A DNA stretch of 64,000 nucleotides from Entoloma clypeatum. Lineage: Eukaryota; Basidiomycota; Agaricomycetes; Agaricales; Entolomataceae. Below the pieces are notes generated by a model that had not been told where the DNA came from, did not search any database, and saw nothing but the letters and a program-made list of their open reading frames with translations. Below, piece after piece: positions 42,861 to 53,787 of this stretch. The stretch spans positions 3,410,001 through 3,474,000 of the forward strand of contig OY751488.1 in NCBI GenBank assembly GCA_963565915.1, in the 5' to 3' direction. The translations under genes were made by a program, and so were the position numbers. Position 1 is the stretch's first letter. Each line of letters starts with the position of its first letter.

Positions 42861-43331
42861 GTAAGGGAAAGGGGGTGGTGTTGATGTTATGTGTATGTAG
42901 GGTAATATAGGAGACTATGTATACCACCTACAGTGTACACATACTCACAGGTGGGAGGGGAGAAGAACTTGGAGGCATAGGAGGCATGGGGAAGGTGGAG
43001 GGGAGGTGATGTGATGAGGGACCGAGGGTTCTGATGTGAGGGAGGGGTGTGGAAATGTGCCAAAGAGGGAAACGAAAGGCGTTTGATGATGGATAAGGGT
43101 CCACGAGACACATTGATGGCAGAAAAGGGTTTGGGAGGCGCTTTGATGGCACAGGAGGACATAGCCGAAGACTGTTGATGGCAGGGAAGGGTCTTGGAGA
43201 TGCTTTGGCGGGTGTGGGAGGGTCGTTGATGGAGAGGAGCAACATTGATGAGAGGTTGCCAAACAAAGGTGATGACAAACAAGCACCGGTGGTGAGGGAC
43301 TTAGAGAATTATGGCTGGAGGCTCAGAATTA
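42861..43331. other. No gene; GTTGATGGC-type short repeats
   Basis: G-rich DNA with irregular short repeats (TTGATGG, 43080-43260). The overlapping minus-strand frames are His/Pro/Ser-rich by-products. Confidence 0.5.
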
Positions 43332-44390
43332 CAGTGCCTCACAAAACTGATTCAATGTTTGTTGCTTTTTGAATACCTTCAAGATAACTCTGCAAAGAAT
43401 ACCAATTGAATTAAACCTTTGGTATATAATTGAAAGCCCTACTTCAGGGCTTTTAGAATATAAAGGAATCATATGATTTAGATCAGAATCCATGGAGATA
43501 TGATTAAATTAAATCGGCAGCTCATTGAATCAGTTTTGTGAGTACCTATGGCAATTATCAGAATCAAATGCTTCACTGGTTGTATGGTAACCAGTTGTCA
43601 TGACTTACTGATGGAACTTGAATAGAACCCTGATAGGTTGTCAAGAAAAGTTGTATAAGAAGAATCCAACCTCAACAGCCTCCATAATTAATCATGCGCC
43701 CTATCTCCTCTTCCCACAAGGAAAACATTCTTTCTCTGGCCTCCAATGGTCACTCCACTTGTCATATTGCCTCTAACCTGGGTGTCAGCCAACCAACTGT
43801 CTCCAGAGTGCTTCAGAATCTTCTTCCTCATCGCAATCTCTCTTCTGGTGGTCATCCATCCAAGCTTTCTCCCACCAACACACGAAACATACTTTCACAA
43901 ATCACCTCAGGGAGAGCCTCCAATGCTGTGCAGGCTACCAAACACATCAACACTGTCATCTCCAATCCTGTCTCCCCAGAAACTGTGAGAAGGGTTCTCA
44001 GAAAACATGAATTCAAGGCTGTAACAAAGAAGAAAAGACCTTTCTTAAAGGCCATACATCGGAAGAGGCGGTTGGCATTTGCTATGAAGCACAGGGAATG
44101 GACAGTGGAGGACTGGAAGAGGGTCATTTGGTCAGATGAGACCAAAATCAACAGGTTTGGGTCAGATGGCAAGGAATGGGTCTGGAAAAAGAAGGGTGAG
44201 GGGCTTATTGAAAGAGAGGTTCAGGGCACAATCAAGTTTGGGGGAGGAAATATTATGGTTTGGGGTTGTATGGGTTGGGAAGGTGTGGGGAGACTTGCAG
44301 AGGTTGAGGGGAGGATGGATGCTGATCAGTATGTGTCCATTTTGGAGGACAATTTGCTGCCCAGCATGGAGGACTCAAGGGAGCCCCTCG
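43332..44390 (+). mobile_element. Tc1/mariner-like element, 3' truncated
   Basis: The left end CAGTGCCTCACAAAACTG follows TA (43330-43331). The complement of this end recurs at about 43525-43548, as in elements with repeated inner sites. The transposase starts at 43694. The right end is missing because the sequence changes character near 44388. Confidence 0.7.
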
Positions 44391-44422
44391 TTGGACTGGG
44401 CCCTTCATCATTGCATCAGTAG
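43694..44422 (+). pseudogene. Tc1-like transposase, C-terminally truncated
   Basis: It begins MRPISSSHKENIL. Two helix-turn-helix regions (residues about 5-120; NLGVSQPTVSRVL, VSPETVRRVLRKH) bind the ends. The DDE domain starts with VIWSDETKINRFGSDG (first D) and FGGGNIMVWGCM. The second aspartate (DNDPKH-type) and the final acidic residue are absent because the reading breaks near residue 226 and runs into unrelated sequence. The remaining frame is clean, so truncation rather than point mutation killed it. Confidence 0.8.
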
Positions 44423-44724
44423 TGGGTAACACAGGTACGTTGTACAGTTTGCTCGAGCTCAATGGAACTCCCTTGCCCAGCGTCATTGCCACTGATCAGG
44501 TCAAGGTCTTCTTTTATCATGAGGGCCATCAAACCCTCAAGTCCGTCTCAAATAAGACCCACACCATCTTCGCGGCTGCCTATTCGACCCTTGGCATTTC
44601 CAATGCATCCACCATTCTCTCCTGCATCAACAATCACCCTGACCTATCCATCCCCACCTATCCCTTCGCCATCATCTTACGTGTCCAAACCATTTCAATT
44701 TTGAATCCCGAGCCTCGCATGTGA
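44390..44724 (+). pseudogene. Possible gypsy Pol C-terminal fragment
   Basis: The reading GTLYSLLELNGTPLPSV followed by VKVFFY resembles the small C-terminal beta domain of gypsy integrases without a chromodomain (G-x-Y-x-L-x-E-L-D-G-T pattern). It abuts the broken transposase. No other part of such an element is visible next to it. Confidence 0.35.
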
Positions 44725-45428
44725 CCTTCAATCTATCCAACCACTTCTCTTCGATCAGCCGACACTGACCTCCCACTTCATAGGTACAACAGATTAGTCT
44801 GGATGTTATGCCAAAGCCCCAATGTCTCTCCCTGCTCCTTGCAACATCGCCTTGCAGACTCTTCTGGTGGAACCCTCATCCAGTCTTCATTGATATGACA
44901 CGCTGAGTGATTTCTTGATCATCTTTCCTTCTTTTCTGTTGGTCCTTCTTGGTTGCAAATGACGGGGACGTCATTTTAACTCCTGGCATTTGTAGGAGTG
45001 CTATGCACCCTACGGACGCTCACTCACTCTTTCCTTCTATTCACATCAGGTGATCATCGTTGTGTGCGCACGTCCACTTCAACTCTTGTCAACATCGTCA
45101 TTGCGGTCCCTGCGGACTCCCTTACTTACAATGAAGCTTCTTTTTTTTTTTACGGCTCTGAACCGCTTCTTTTTTTTATCTATCCTTACAGAAACTCTTA
45201 TCTCATCTTTGGACGATCATCAATATCCTGTCACACCGACAAAAGCAATTTGCGCAACGTCGCTACAGGGACACATGTGTTTACAGATGACGAGGCTCAA
45301 GAATACTAGATGGTAGGGTTAGCATCGTGCACCTCAAGGATAGATGTCAAATGAGCACTGTCTGGGGAGCGGTATAGCTCTCCTCAAGTTGAAAGCCCCG
45401 CACCTGAGTCATACCTAGTAATTCAATG
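44725..45428. other. No gene recognised
   Basis: Pyrimidine-rich DNA with TTTTTTTT tracts near 45140 and 45170. Small frames lack support. Confidence 0.45.
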
Positions 45429-46699
45429 GTCAACGAGTCCCGCGGCGCATGGCGATCTCAACATGACCAGGCCGAAAAGCTGAAGGTGAAAATCCTTTTA
45501 AATTCATCGCTGCCGTTACGAATAACTTCCATTCCCTACAACCCTGCCTGCCACTTACATTCAGACATTTCATTACCAATAACCTCACTCTTGTAACCAG
45601 TCTGATTTTTCTCTTTGTATGTGCTAGTAGGTACAAAATCATTTGTATCACATTGACAAATTCATTCTTCCCGACTCTGACTCCCCACTTTTTCGGCTCT
45701 GACTTTGAGAACTTTGCCTCTCTCATGCACTCTCTCTCTCACTCTCTCACTTGGGTGGACCCCATTTGAGTTGTTACAACTTGATTCTGACAATTTGTGC
45801 TTGTGTACTCTGTGGTTTACAACACGCCTCACTGGTCTCCAGAGAAAAATACTGCCAACCGTCCCTTCACCATCCATAGCCGGTTCGCGCCTCCACACCA
45901 GTAGCGAGCATCAATGTTATGGGCCATTATCTTCAACTCGGCCAGAGTTTTAGGTTTGGGGTAGGTTCCTAAAACATCTTTGACTGCTAAACCGGTATAG
46001 TACCGATATTGGAGCGCCCCGTCATCCCACTGCATGCAAGCAGAAAGACATTTGAAGTCCACATTGTAACATAGGATCTTCTGATTGTCACACATCTGAA
46101 GGTGATCCAGACTATCCTCTGCTTTTCTGGTCAGATCTATTGTTCCGAATTTGGATTGGAGGATGTGTACAAAGGCGGATCAATCGTCACTTGATACAGC
46201 CAGGTTCATTTATCAATTCTGGATAGTTGCCCAAAACATCTGATGCATCCAGCCTGTCCACTGTCCATGGTCAACTGCCCATGCTCATATATACCATATG
46301 TCCAGCCTATGCAACTATATCTATAACAAGTGGGAGGGGGGGGGTCGATGACTAAGATTGGTCAGAACTGACTAAGATTGATGAATCTTAGTAAGCTGAG
46401 TCAGGATTGGTAAGTCTTACTTAAGCAAAATCCCTCCCATGTACTGTCCGACAAGTGCGAAGCACGAGCCATGGCTCCATCAATCTCCCATCAATCCATT
46501 GATGCAGCCATCAATTCACTGAATATTCTGGATCCTTTCACTGAAGGTATGTATACTATGTGGGCCATGTATTGTAGTATGTATTTGAGTAACCTGAACA
46601 AAATATAGAGTGAAATAAAAATAACCATGAATGGCTGTAAAGAAATAAGATATTTGCCTGATGAGACTGCAGAATTGTTACAATTTGTGTAGGGACTTT

Positions 46700-46930
46700 C
46701 TGGCTTATTCCTTCAGCGAAAATCATCCATAATATGCATAATGCAAGGGCCAAAAAAGATGATAGGGATCTGTTCCATGGATCTGTTGATATTATGAAAA
46801 CAAGCAGAAAAGAGGGGGTTAGGGTGTGTACTGTATATAGGCAATTCCCAGCTTATTCATTCAGCAAAAATCATCCATAATATGGATAATGCAAGGGACA
46901 TAGGGATCCATTCCACAGATCTGCTTATAT
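46700..46930. repeat. Two units of about 150 bp
   Basis: TTATTCCTTCAGCGAAAATC...GGATCTG (46706-46790) recurs at 46850-46925. Confidence 0.65.
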
Positions 46931-47479
46931 TCAGTGTTTTGTTGAAATATAGAAAAATGGGGAGAACATGGGTTTCATGACTAATTGGAACATTATTTCC
47001 CTTACTCCTCCAGTCAAATTCACTCATTCAATGCACAAATCAAGGATACAATGTATTTCCCCCATCATTTTGTCAGTATTAAATATTTTGTTGAAGCAAC
47101 TCAGTAAGCAACAGGTAAACAACAGAAAGGCAGGAGGCTTGAGTGCAGTAGACATACATGTGATGCAATTTTTTGGAAAAATGATTCTATAATACATCAA
47201 TTATGGACACAAACAGTTACTTTTTCACACCCACCAACCTCCGTGCCATATGGCGCATTTTCTCATGCCCGCGCCATACAGCACGGGTCATACCCTCGTT
47301 CATACATCAGACTGGGCAACTGACTGACTAATCATTAATGTAACTAAGTCACATGGCCGAAAGCAAAAGTGTTTAAAAGAGAAATCTGAGAGACAAAGTC
47401 ATGTGACCTTTTCTCAGGATCACATGACCTTTCAAAAACATTTTTAGACAATGGTATTTCATGCCTTTTGACAGGTCAT

Positions 47480-47625
47480 GTGGCCTGAAAAAGTTAGGTT
47501 TGGTGATTAGGGCTGGTTAGAGTCCAGTTAGGGTTGGTTAGGATTGGTTAGGATTGGTTGGGATTAGGTGATTAGAATAGTTAGGATTAGAGGTTAGAGG
47601 TTAGAGTTGGTTAGAGCAAGAGTTT
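47480..47625. repeat. GGTTAG-rich degenerate repeat
   Basis: Short imperfect runs of GGTTAGGATT, GGTTAGGG and GAGGTTA. It resembles fungal TTAGGG telomere sequence only loosely and is not a perfect tandem. Confidence 0.6.
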
Positions 47626-48512
47626 GAAATGGAGGTGTGACAAGAGTGGAGGACCCTGATCTTACATGATTACATCATTTGAGGCCATAAAATCTTGGTT
47701 ATATAAGCTCAAAGTTTAGGAGAGGCCGATTGATAATATTTGTTCTTTGTTTGTTTTCTTATATAATCAGTTGGCTCTGCATGTTATTCATTTTCGTTCT
47801 GCACATATTACAGAGGCCTGGACAGTTGACCATGGATAGTGGACTGGCTGAATGCATCAGGTGTTTTGGGCAACTGCCCAGTTTCATGTATAAATCTGGC
47901 TGCACAGGCTGCAATCGTCCAACCAGACAGTGTCATCATCGGACTCTTCCAAGAGGGTGGGCTCAAACCATTTGAGCGGGATTTCTCAGAGGTATGACAG
48001 AGCAAAACTGACTTTGCTATCATTGGCGTCAAAGGTGGGATTGTTTCAGAAATACAGGGTGCATTGTGCAAGGAAACTAGTGAGTTTCTGAGAGTCAGAG
48101 CCGTCAAAAGTGTCAGGTTCCTTCGACTTCTTTTTCAGAGTCTTCAGAGTCTCTCTGTGTCGGAGCTCCTGCGTCATAAGCATAATTGCTTCAGCAAGGT
48201 TTGGAGTTTGCTCGCAACAGAAAGAGTTGTTGTCCACAAGGTTGTTGAAAGAAGATGTCAGAGATTTGTGAGAAGAACGGGATCCTTCAGGAATCAGAGG
48301 TCCCTGTGTCTGAGATGTTTGGAGATAAGGTGTCAGAGATATGGGGTCAGGATTGGGTGCAGATTCTTCTGCGGGAAGATCTTGGAACATATGTAGAAAT
48401 GTTGTCCTGGTGTTCTGCAGGTTTGAAGCTTCCACCACGGCTGCTGCTGTGCAGGAGTTCTGAGTGTTGCAGGCTGCCATAACTGGAATTTGAAATATGG
48501 ATAAGCGAGTGG

Positions 48513-48524
48513 CAGTTTGAATAT
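48513..48524 (-). other. Self-primer binding site of the second gypsy family
   Basis: Minus-strand ATATTCAAACTG, two bases from the LTR, is complementary to CAGTTTGAATAT within the LTR (48755-48766, minus strand), about 30 bases after a TATTTAAG box (48792-48799). This is the layout seen in the chromovirus at 530-540. Confidence 0.6.
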
Positions 48525-48526
48525 AC

Positions 48527-49768
48527 TGTTAAGAACTGATCATATCGGAGCTATGTCAGACGCGTCGGAGGGTCAGAGGGTCAGAACACATGCAACATAG
48601 GGACAAGGACTTGGCTTCAACTTGTGTGTTGCGCCCTCGCTAATACCTTGGTGTCCTTATTTCAGAGGATCAGAGGATTGGAGGGTCGGAGGTTGGACTG
48701 AAGTTAAGAGTCAGTCAGGAAGGGGACAGGAGGTGTGATGTTGAATCTAAGTTGATATTCAAACTGAAGCTAATACATGATTTCACATAAGCTTAAATAC
48801 TATGTCAGAGGATGTGTGGCTTCGTCGGAGTCAGATAATGAGTGGCTGTCAGAGATGCTTAACATAAGTAAGCGGTCAGATGTAAGTAATGTAATGTAGT
48901 AACGAGATTCATAACAGTAAGTATACATAATAAGTATTTGTCAAAATGTTGGAGGTGTTGGAGGTGTCTGTTATATACCATTCTAGCTCCAACAACCTCT
49001 GATCATCTCTGATCAATTCCGATCAATTCCGCTCCAATGATCTCCGATCAATTCCGATATTCTGGACATCCATTACCTCCGCATCTCCGCACATTGCCAT
49101 TGTGCATTTCATATTCATAACTCCATGCCTTATGCATTTCATATTCATATTCCCGTTTACTTATGCATCGCCTTTTCTGCATGGTCCGTTGACCGACATC
49201 TCCGATGTTCGTTACAGTCGCTGGCAACTTATGCCACAACTCCGGACCTACTCCGACCATCTCCGTAAAGTAATCACATTTAGATATTTAAGCTTGTACC
49301 ATACCTGTAGTTTCTCAGTTTGAATATCAACCAAGTTCACTCCTCTACTCTCAGTCCATGCCAGAGATCCTCACCGTGGTACAATACGCTGACGACATCC
49401 TCATCTACTGCTCTTCCTCCATCGTTACCCTTCAACGAGCTCAGTACTGTGTCCGAGTCACACCTCCGACGTCGTCCGACCACTTCCATGTCAACATGTC
49501 TCTCACCGAGATCTCTCCGAGAACCTCCGCACCTCCAACCTCTCCTCCGACCTCCTGAAATTGGGACACCTTATCCAACAAATGGCGGCGCAACACATAC
49601 ATTGAAGCCACGTCCCTCCCCTTCGTCATTCCTCCGCATTTCCGGAGTTCCGCTCCAGTCCCAGTCCTATGTCCGACCTCCGACGGACTCCGACGAAGCT
49701 CCGACGTTTCACCTACTTAACAGTGTCGGAATTGGTCGGAAATCGTCAGAGCTGATCAGACTGTAACA
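48527..49768 (-). repeat. 5' LTR of the second gypsy family, interrupted
   Basis: It matches the solo LTR at 54233-54718 over 48527-48968 and 49728-49768, with TGTTA/TAACA ends. An independent LTR occupies 48969-49722. Confidence 0.8.
48969..49722 (+). mobile_element. Solo LTR inserted in an LTR
   Basis: 754 bp starting TGTTATA and ending TTAACA, flanked by a perfect GTGTC duplication (48964-48968 and 49723-49727). It contains a TATTTAAG box and a CAGTTTGAATAT tract (49316-49327) in the same spacing as the host LTR, but on the plus strand. It therefore belongs to a related family in opposite orientation. TCCGA motifs abound. Confidence 0.72.
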
Positions 49769-49773
49769 ATGTG

Positions 49774-50007
49774 CGTGAACCTATGGTCATAATAGTACAG
49801 TATTGAGTACTAACCAGGCTACTATAAGACTACAATGATATGGTGCTACCAGGTTTCTATACTACAATGCTATGGTACTATGATGTTACAATGCTTTGGT
49901 GCTACATTGCTATGCCTGCCAGTGAAGTTACTACAGAGTGCTATGGCTGCTATGCATGTGAGTGTGTTTGCTATGGCTTGCTACCAGCCCTGGGACTACT
50001 TTGCTGA
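49774..50007. other. CTATGG/CTACAATG-rich DNA, probable MITE
   Basis: Repeated GCTATGGT, CTACAATG and a TTTGCTGATG end near 50005 resemble the interior and end of the MITE at 18945-19072. Confidence 0.4.
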
Positions 50008-50270
50008 TGAGCCTAGGTGTTATACCCAATCAATAGCTCTCATCGAAAAGGTCCATTTCAAGTATGGGATCATGCAATTTGGTCCACTGATCATAAACTT
50101 ATCACCAATCTTCGAACTTTTGGCATTTCAACTCATATCTTAGAAACAATCTAATGCCCAGCCTAGGCATCATGCCCAATCAATGGTCCTCATCAAAACA
50201 GTCCATTTTGACTCTGGGAATGCCCAATTCCATCCACCAGTCACAAAGTTATTAACCTTTTTCTGTCCAT
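50008..50270. repeat. Two tandem units of about 152 bp
   Basis: CCTAGG...CCCAATCAAT...CTCATC near 50013-50045 recurs near 50164-50195, and the units align to the end of the second copy. Confidence 0.65.
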
Positions 50271-51370
50271 CTATGCACCCAACTCTACTGATATGCCAGT
50301 CACACCCATGCAATTTGAAGACACCATGAAGACACTTCACCATCTTTGTCATTGCCCACAAATAGCCCTTGCATTCTGGCTTGTTGGCAACAAGCACAGA
50401 CTCCTCGTTCATGGTGTGTTGTGCATTGTTGTGCCACTGTGCCTGTTCAGTGATCGTCATCGTGCCTGCTTATCAAACCAGGCAGGGATCATCATCTAGC
50501 AACCATTGTTGATGTAGAAGGGGCTTGGTGGGCTCAGGATCCCGTTCCAAGGTGAAATCAGTTTTTTGCCTCTTGAACATGGTTTGAACCCAAACTGGAC
50601 CTGGTGAATCTGAACTGGCAGTTCGGGTCCAGGTCCACCATTTGGCTGAACTGGACCCAAGGTCCAGGTTCAGGTTCAGTGCCAAAGGGGTCGAACCTGG
50701 ACCAAACCGGACCGTGGCCAGTCTATCACATAGTGAATTTGTTCTCCCTTTTATGCCCTGGATTGATGGCAAAATAAAACACTTATTTGTTTCAGATTTA
50801 TTTTGCACATGCTCATGGGATATAGAAGCCAATGCCCCAATAGTGGCAGCGGCTTTGAGTCTTCTTTCTGTGTGCCAAGCAGCTCAGGCCACACAGCACC
50901 TCTTGGATGACAGGAGCGAGCACCGTCATTCAGAAAGGTGGTTGGGGGTGGTGAGGGTGAGGGTGTTGAGGGAGTTGGCAATGGCAATGGAAACGGCAAG
51001 GGAGTGCGGGCTGGATATGCAGGTCCCGCAGCATCTTGGGGTGGTTGTTGAAAAGGAGGAGAGCCCGGGACAGTGTCAAAGAAGGTCCAGATGGAGCCAT
51101 GGGTCTGCATATGGTCTTTGAATGAGGCTTAGAGTGCAGAGATGGGGGAACATGCCGGAGAGGAACTCATGTGTTGCTGGGCATCCTGACTGCCATTTTC
51201 ACTCCATTAATCTGGGTGTCAGACTTGTTTTTTTCACCCCTGAGGACCCCCCCCCCCCCCCCAACCCATGTGTGTTGCCAGGATCGTGTTCTGACACCCC
51301 TCGGTTCAGGTTCAAACAATGTTCAAAAGGTTCACAAACTGAACTGTGGCCAGTTTAACATCAAGGGCCA
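50271..51370. other. Repeat-element ends, no gene
   Basis: At 50580-50727 a GGTCCAGG-rich block ends GACCGTGGCCAGTCTA, like the right end of the element at 31183-32478. At 51330-51357 another ends CTGTGGCCAGTTTAAC. Their left partners were not found. Overlapping frames (for example 50642-51121) run through these motifs and are not genes. Confidence 0.45.
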
Positions 51371-52470
51371 CAGATTCTCAACCAGCTCGAGGATTACTAT
51401 AAATTGTCTCGCAAGCCTGACCTCAAGTGCTGTGATCCATTGGAGTGGTGGTGAAGTCATTGTAAGAGCCTGCCTGACATCAGAAAAATGTCCAATACTA
51501 CTTGGATGCTACATCAGGTTTTTGGCAGGGGTCTGATATGCCTAGATAGGTATTGTCAGCAGTTTCCACAGTAAAATCACTTTATATGGCCTTATCTCAT
51601 CATATAATTGGTTCACAGATTGATGTTGGAAGATCATCTGCTGAGCTGAAGTTGGCAGGATGGTAGATGGTGAACTGTAGATGTAAGTATTAGATCTTAT
51701 TAAATGCTCTTATAATAGAATCTCATTCTTTTTGTGAGTCAGTAAGGTCTTAGAAGGGGTTATAGTGTTGGATAAGTATTGTAATCTGGGATCATTGCTT
51801 GACAAGTCGCTTACCAGTCTGACACTGTACAAGCTGATGGTAGATTTAGTCTGGATGAAGAAATGACATTACCATTGCTCTTCAGAAGGGGGTATACTGT
51901 CAGAAGAAGATCAAGCATTATCATTGAATTGAAGAATTGTCACAGAAGTTCAGCTACTGATAACATGTCCAACAGAAATGCAAAGTAGGAGAATGCCTTG
52001 CCATCAGATTAAATAGTTATTGTGAATAATACCAGCATGGAAATAATTGTCACAGAAGTTCAGCTACTGATAATATGTCGTCAAGATCACGCTCCCAATT
52101 ATTAAATGGGCTGTTAGTGGACCTCCTATGGTAAACTTCCAGACCTTTACAATCCCCTCAGTCTGATTATATATATAATAGTGATGAGCAAAGTGGGACC
52201 CTATGAGTAAGTGCCTGCCATGGCCTGCTGTTGTGATACTGGATCAGAATGAAATCATCAGCATCATTTTGGCAGATGAGCTGGTGGTCATGTCAGTGCC
52301 ACACATAGTACATCTTGCTCCAGCATGAAAATGGTCTCAAGTAAGTAGAATTAATTAAATACATCATTGGTGAGGCTAGAGTCCTCTGTTGCAATTTCCA
52401 AAGCTGATGTCCTTGGGGATTTTGAGTGATGTTCTCGGGCTGGAGTGAGGGGGGTATCTAATTGCCGCTT
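51371..52470. other. No gene; one short duplication
   Basis: AATTGTCACAGAAGTTCAGC occurs at about 51936 and 52038, roughly 100 bases apart. Otherwise there is no recognisable structure. Confidence 0.5.
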
Positions 52471-52473
52471 TTC

Positions 52474-53214
52474 TCAATGAGTAACCATTGTCGCATCTGC
52501 TGTGGTTGCATTGGCCATGGTTATTGTGTCAGAGGCACTAGATTCTAGGCTGGAGGTGGATTCTGCCAGAATTGCATGGCTCTTAATGGCATCAACCTTG
52601 CAGGCAACATTTGAGCATGCTGAACAAACACCGGTCTTCTCATATACTGGTGTACAAGTTTGCAAGTGGATTTGAATCAAGGATGAATTGAGTGAGACCT
52701 TCTAAAATATATCCAGGGAGATGGGGAGAGTCGTGGAGGGCAAACAGATATGTGCAAAATTGTGTGCCAATGTCCCAAGGATAAACACCACCACAAGGCA
52801 AAGGCAAAGGGTTTGGTGTCATCGAAATAGTCCACTTCATGGCATAGATGTTAGTCCAGCATATCAAGGAGTAATTAAGAACATACCAGATGCTTCTTTA
52901 CATGGGTTACTCCGCCAATGGGCCTCCAAGTTACTGAATGAGTTGCCATTGTGAGTGTGGTTGACCCACGCGAAACATTGTGGGCACAGGACTTGACAAT
53001 TTCTGGTATGTGCACTTCCTATCTTGTGATATTGAATTTTGTTTTCATTTTCTTCATACAGATGTGATTTGGCAGAGAGAGAGGTACAGGTGGTCATATT
53101 CACAGAGGGAGTCAAGGAAATAGTACATTGATTATCATGATGTACATCATGCACAGAAGCAAAAGGCTGCCACTGAGAGCTGGAGATGGATGACTCGGGA
53201 ATGTGCCCCACCAT
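52474..53214 (-). CDS. Unrecognised minus-strand coding traces
   Basis: Two adjoining open stretches. 53214-52864 encodes a Ser/His-rich start and then a Cys/His pattern, CPQCFAWVNHTHNG followed by LEAHWRSNPC, which could be a zinc finger of the C2HC or C2H2 kind. 52680-52474 encodes a Cys-containing, Ser/Thr/Ala-rich stretch. A spliced gene with exons here and at 53788-54161 is conceivable but not demonstrable by eye. Confidence 0.3.
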
Positions 53215-53382
53215 TTAGTCATCAATGAATGGGGAGTGCGTCTTGAAAGGTGGGGTGATAGTTGTCCTCAAATCAACATGACGAGTGGGAACAATCAATG
53301 AACACTCACCGTGAATTTGTGACTGACACACCAGTGATGGCTTCGGGAGCAATTGTGGGGCTGCTTACATGATTGCTTGTCC

Positions 53383-53400
53383 TGGGGGGGGGGGGGGGGG
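53383..53400. repeat. Poly-G run
   Basis: An uninterrupted G homopolymer of about 18 bases, the longest in the window. It may be affected by assembly or polymerase slippage. Confidence 0.9.
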
Positions 53401-53787
53401 TGGTAGGGAAAGGGTGTGGGACTCTGCAGAGATCCATATCGGCGCTACCTCTTGCTCTCTCCACTTGTCTTCATGTCATCACATGCACTTGTGCATCTCC
53501 TTCATACTTTTATATACTTGTCAAATGGACTGTGTAATGGGGTTCTACTCTCCCATGCTACACTACAGTAGCAGCTGTATTTGTACTCTGGTGCAGACTG
53601 GACTGCGATCAAGCCCCGGAATATAAATTTGGTGTTTTAAAAAAATAAAAATAAACTTTGTTGGCAGGCTCAAAGAATTTTGGTTGAAAAATTGGTGTCT
53701 GTATACAAGTGGCAGTGACTAAGCAACCAGCTCCATAGCACACTAACTACTGGCAGAAGTCTTCTTCAGTCCTTTGACAAGAATATA

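Larger units (their letters stand above)
46189..47911. mobile_element. hAT-type non-autonomous element inside gypsy gag
   Basis: About 1.7 kb bounded by imperfect inverted repeats of roughly 90-100 bp (blocks CAGCCAG, TTGCCCAAAACA, TGATGCAT, CCATGGTCAACTG). An exact 8-bp duplication, CAATCGTC, lies at 46181-46188 and 47912-47919. Joined, the flanks continue gag. The interior is non-coding, with a duplicated segment at 46700-46930 and GGTTAG-rich DNA. Confidence 0.8.
45829..48480 (-). pseudogene. gag: Ty3/gypsy Gag, split by a hAT-type element
   Basis: The N-terminal half lies at 48480-47912 (start MAACNTQNSCTAAAV; EPDTFDGSDSQKL, then a frameshift to SYLREIPLKWFEP). The C-terminal half lies at 46188-45829 (FVHILQSKFGTIDL, YNVDFKCLSACMQWDD, ALQYRYYTGL). 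Together they cover the retrotransposon gag domain of gypsy elements. A TGA sits just inside the right-hand piece. Further traces may continue to about 45430, but no zinc knuckle can be read with confidence. The LTR lies immediately upstream at 48527. Confidence 0.72.

Noticed and set aside
42887..43286. Three overlapping minus-strand frames of 113-131 codons
   Set aside because: Mutually overlapping His/Pro/Ser-rich readings of G-rich simple sequence.
45430..45726. Zinc knuckle of the second gypsy gag (CLNVSGRQGCREW region)
   Set aside because: The Cys/His spacing does not fit CCHC without several assumed mutations.
47480..47625. Interstitial telomere
   Set aside because: GGTTAG/GGTTAGGG units are irregular and mixed with GGATTGG; it lies inside a hAT-type element.
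49358..49558. YADD-like reverse transcriptase motif in a 66-codon frame
   Set aside because: It sits inside a sequence bounded as a solo LTR with 5-bp duplications, and no other RT motif surrounds it. Chance is more likely than a LINE fragment.
50642..51121. 159-codon plus-strand frame
   Set aside because: Its first part is translated GGTCC fold-back repeat and the rest lacks any recognisable domain.
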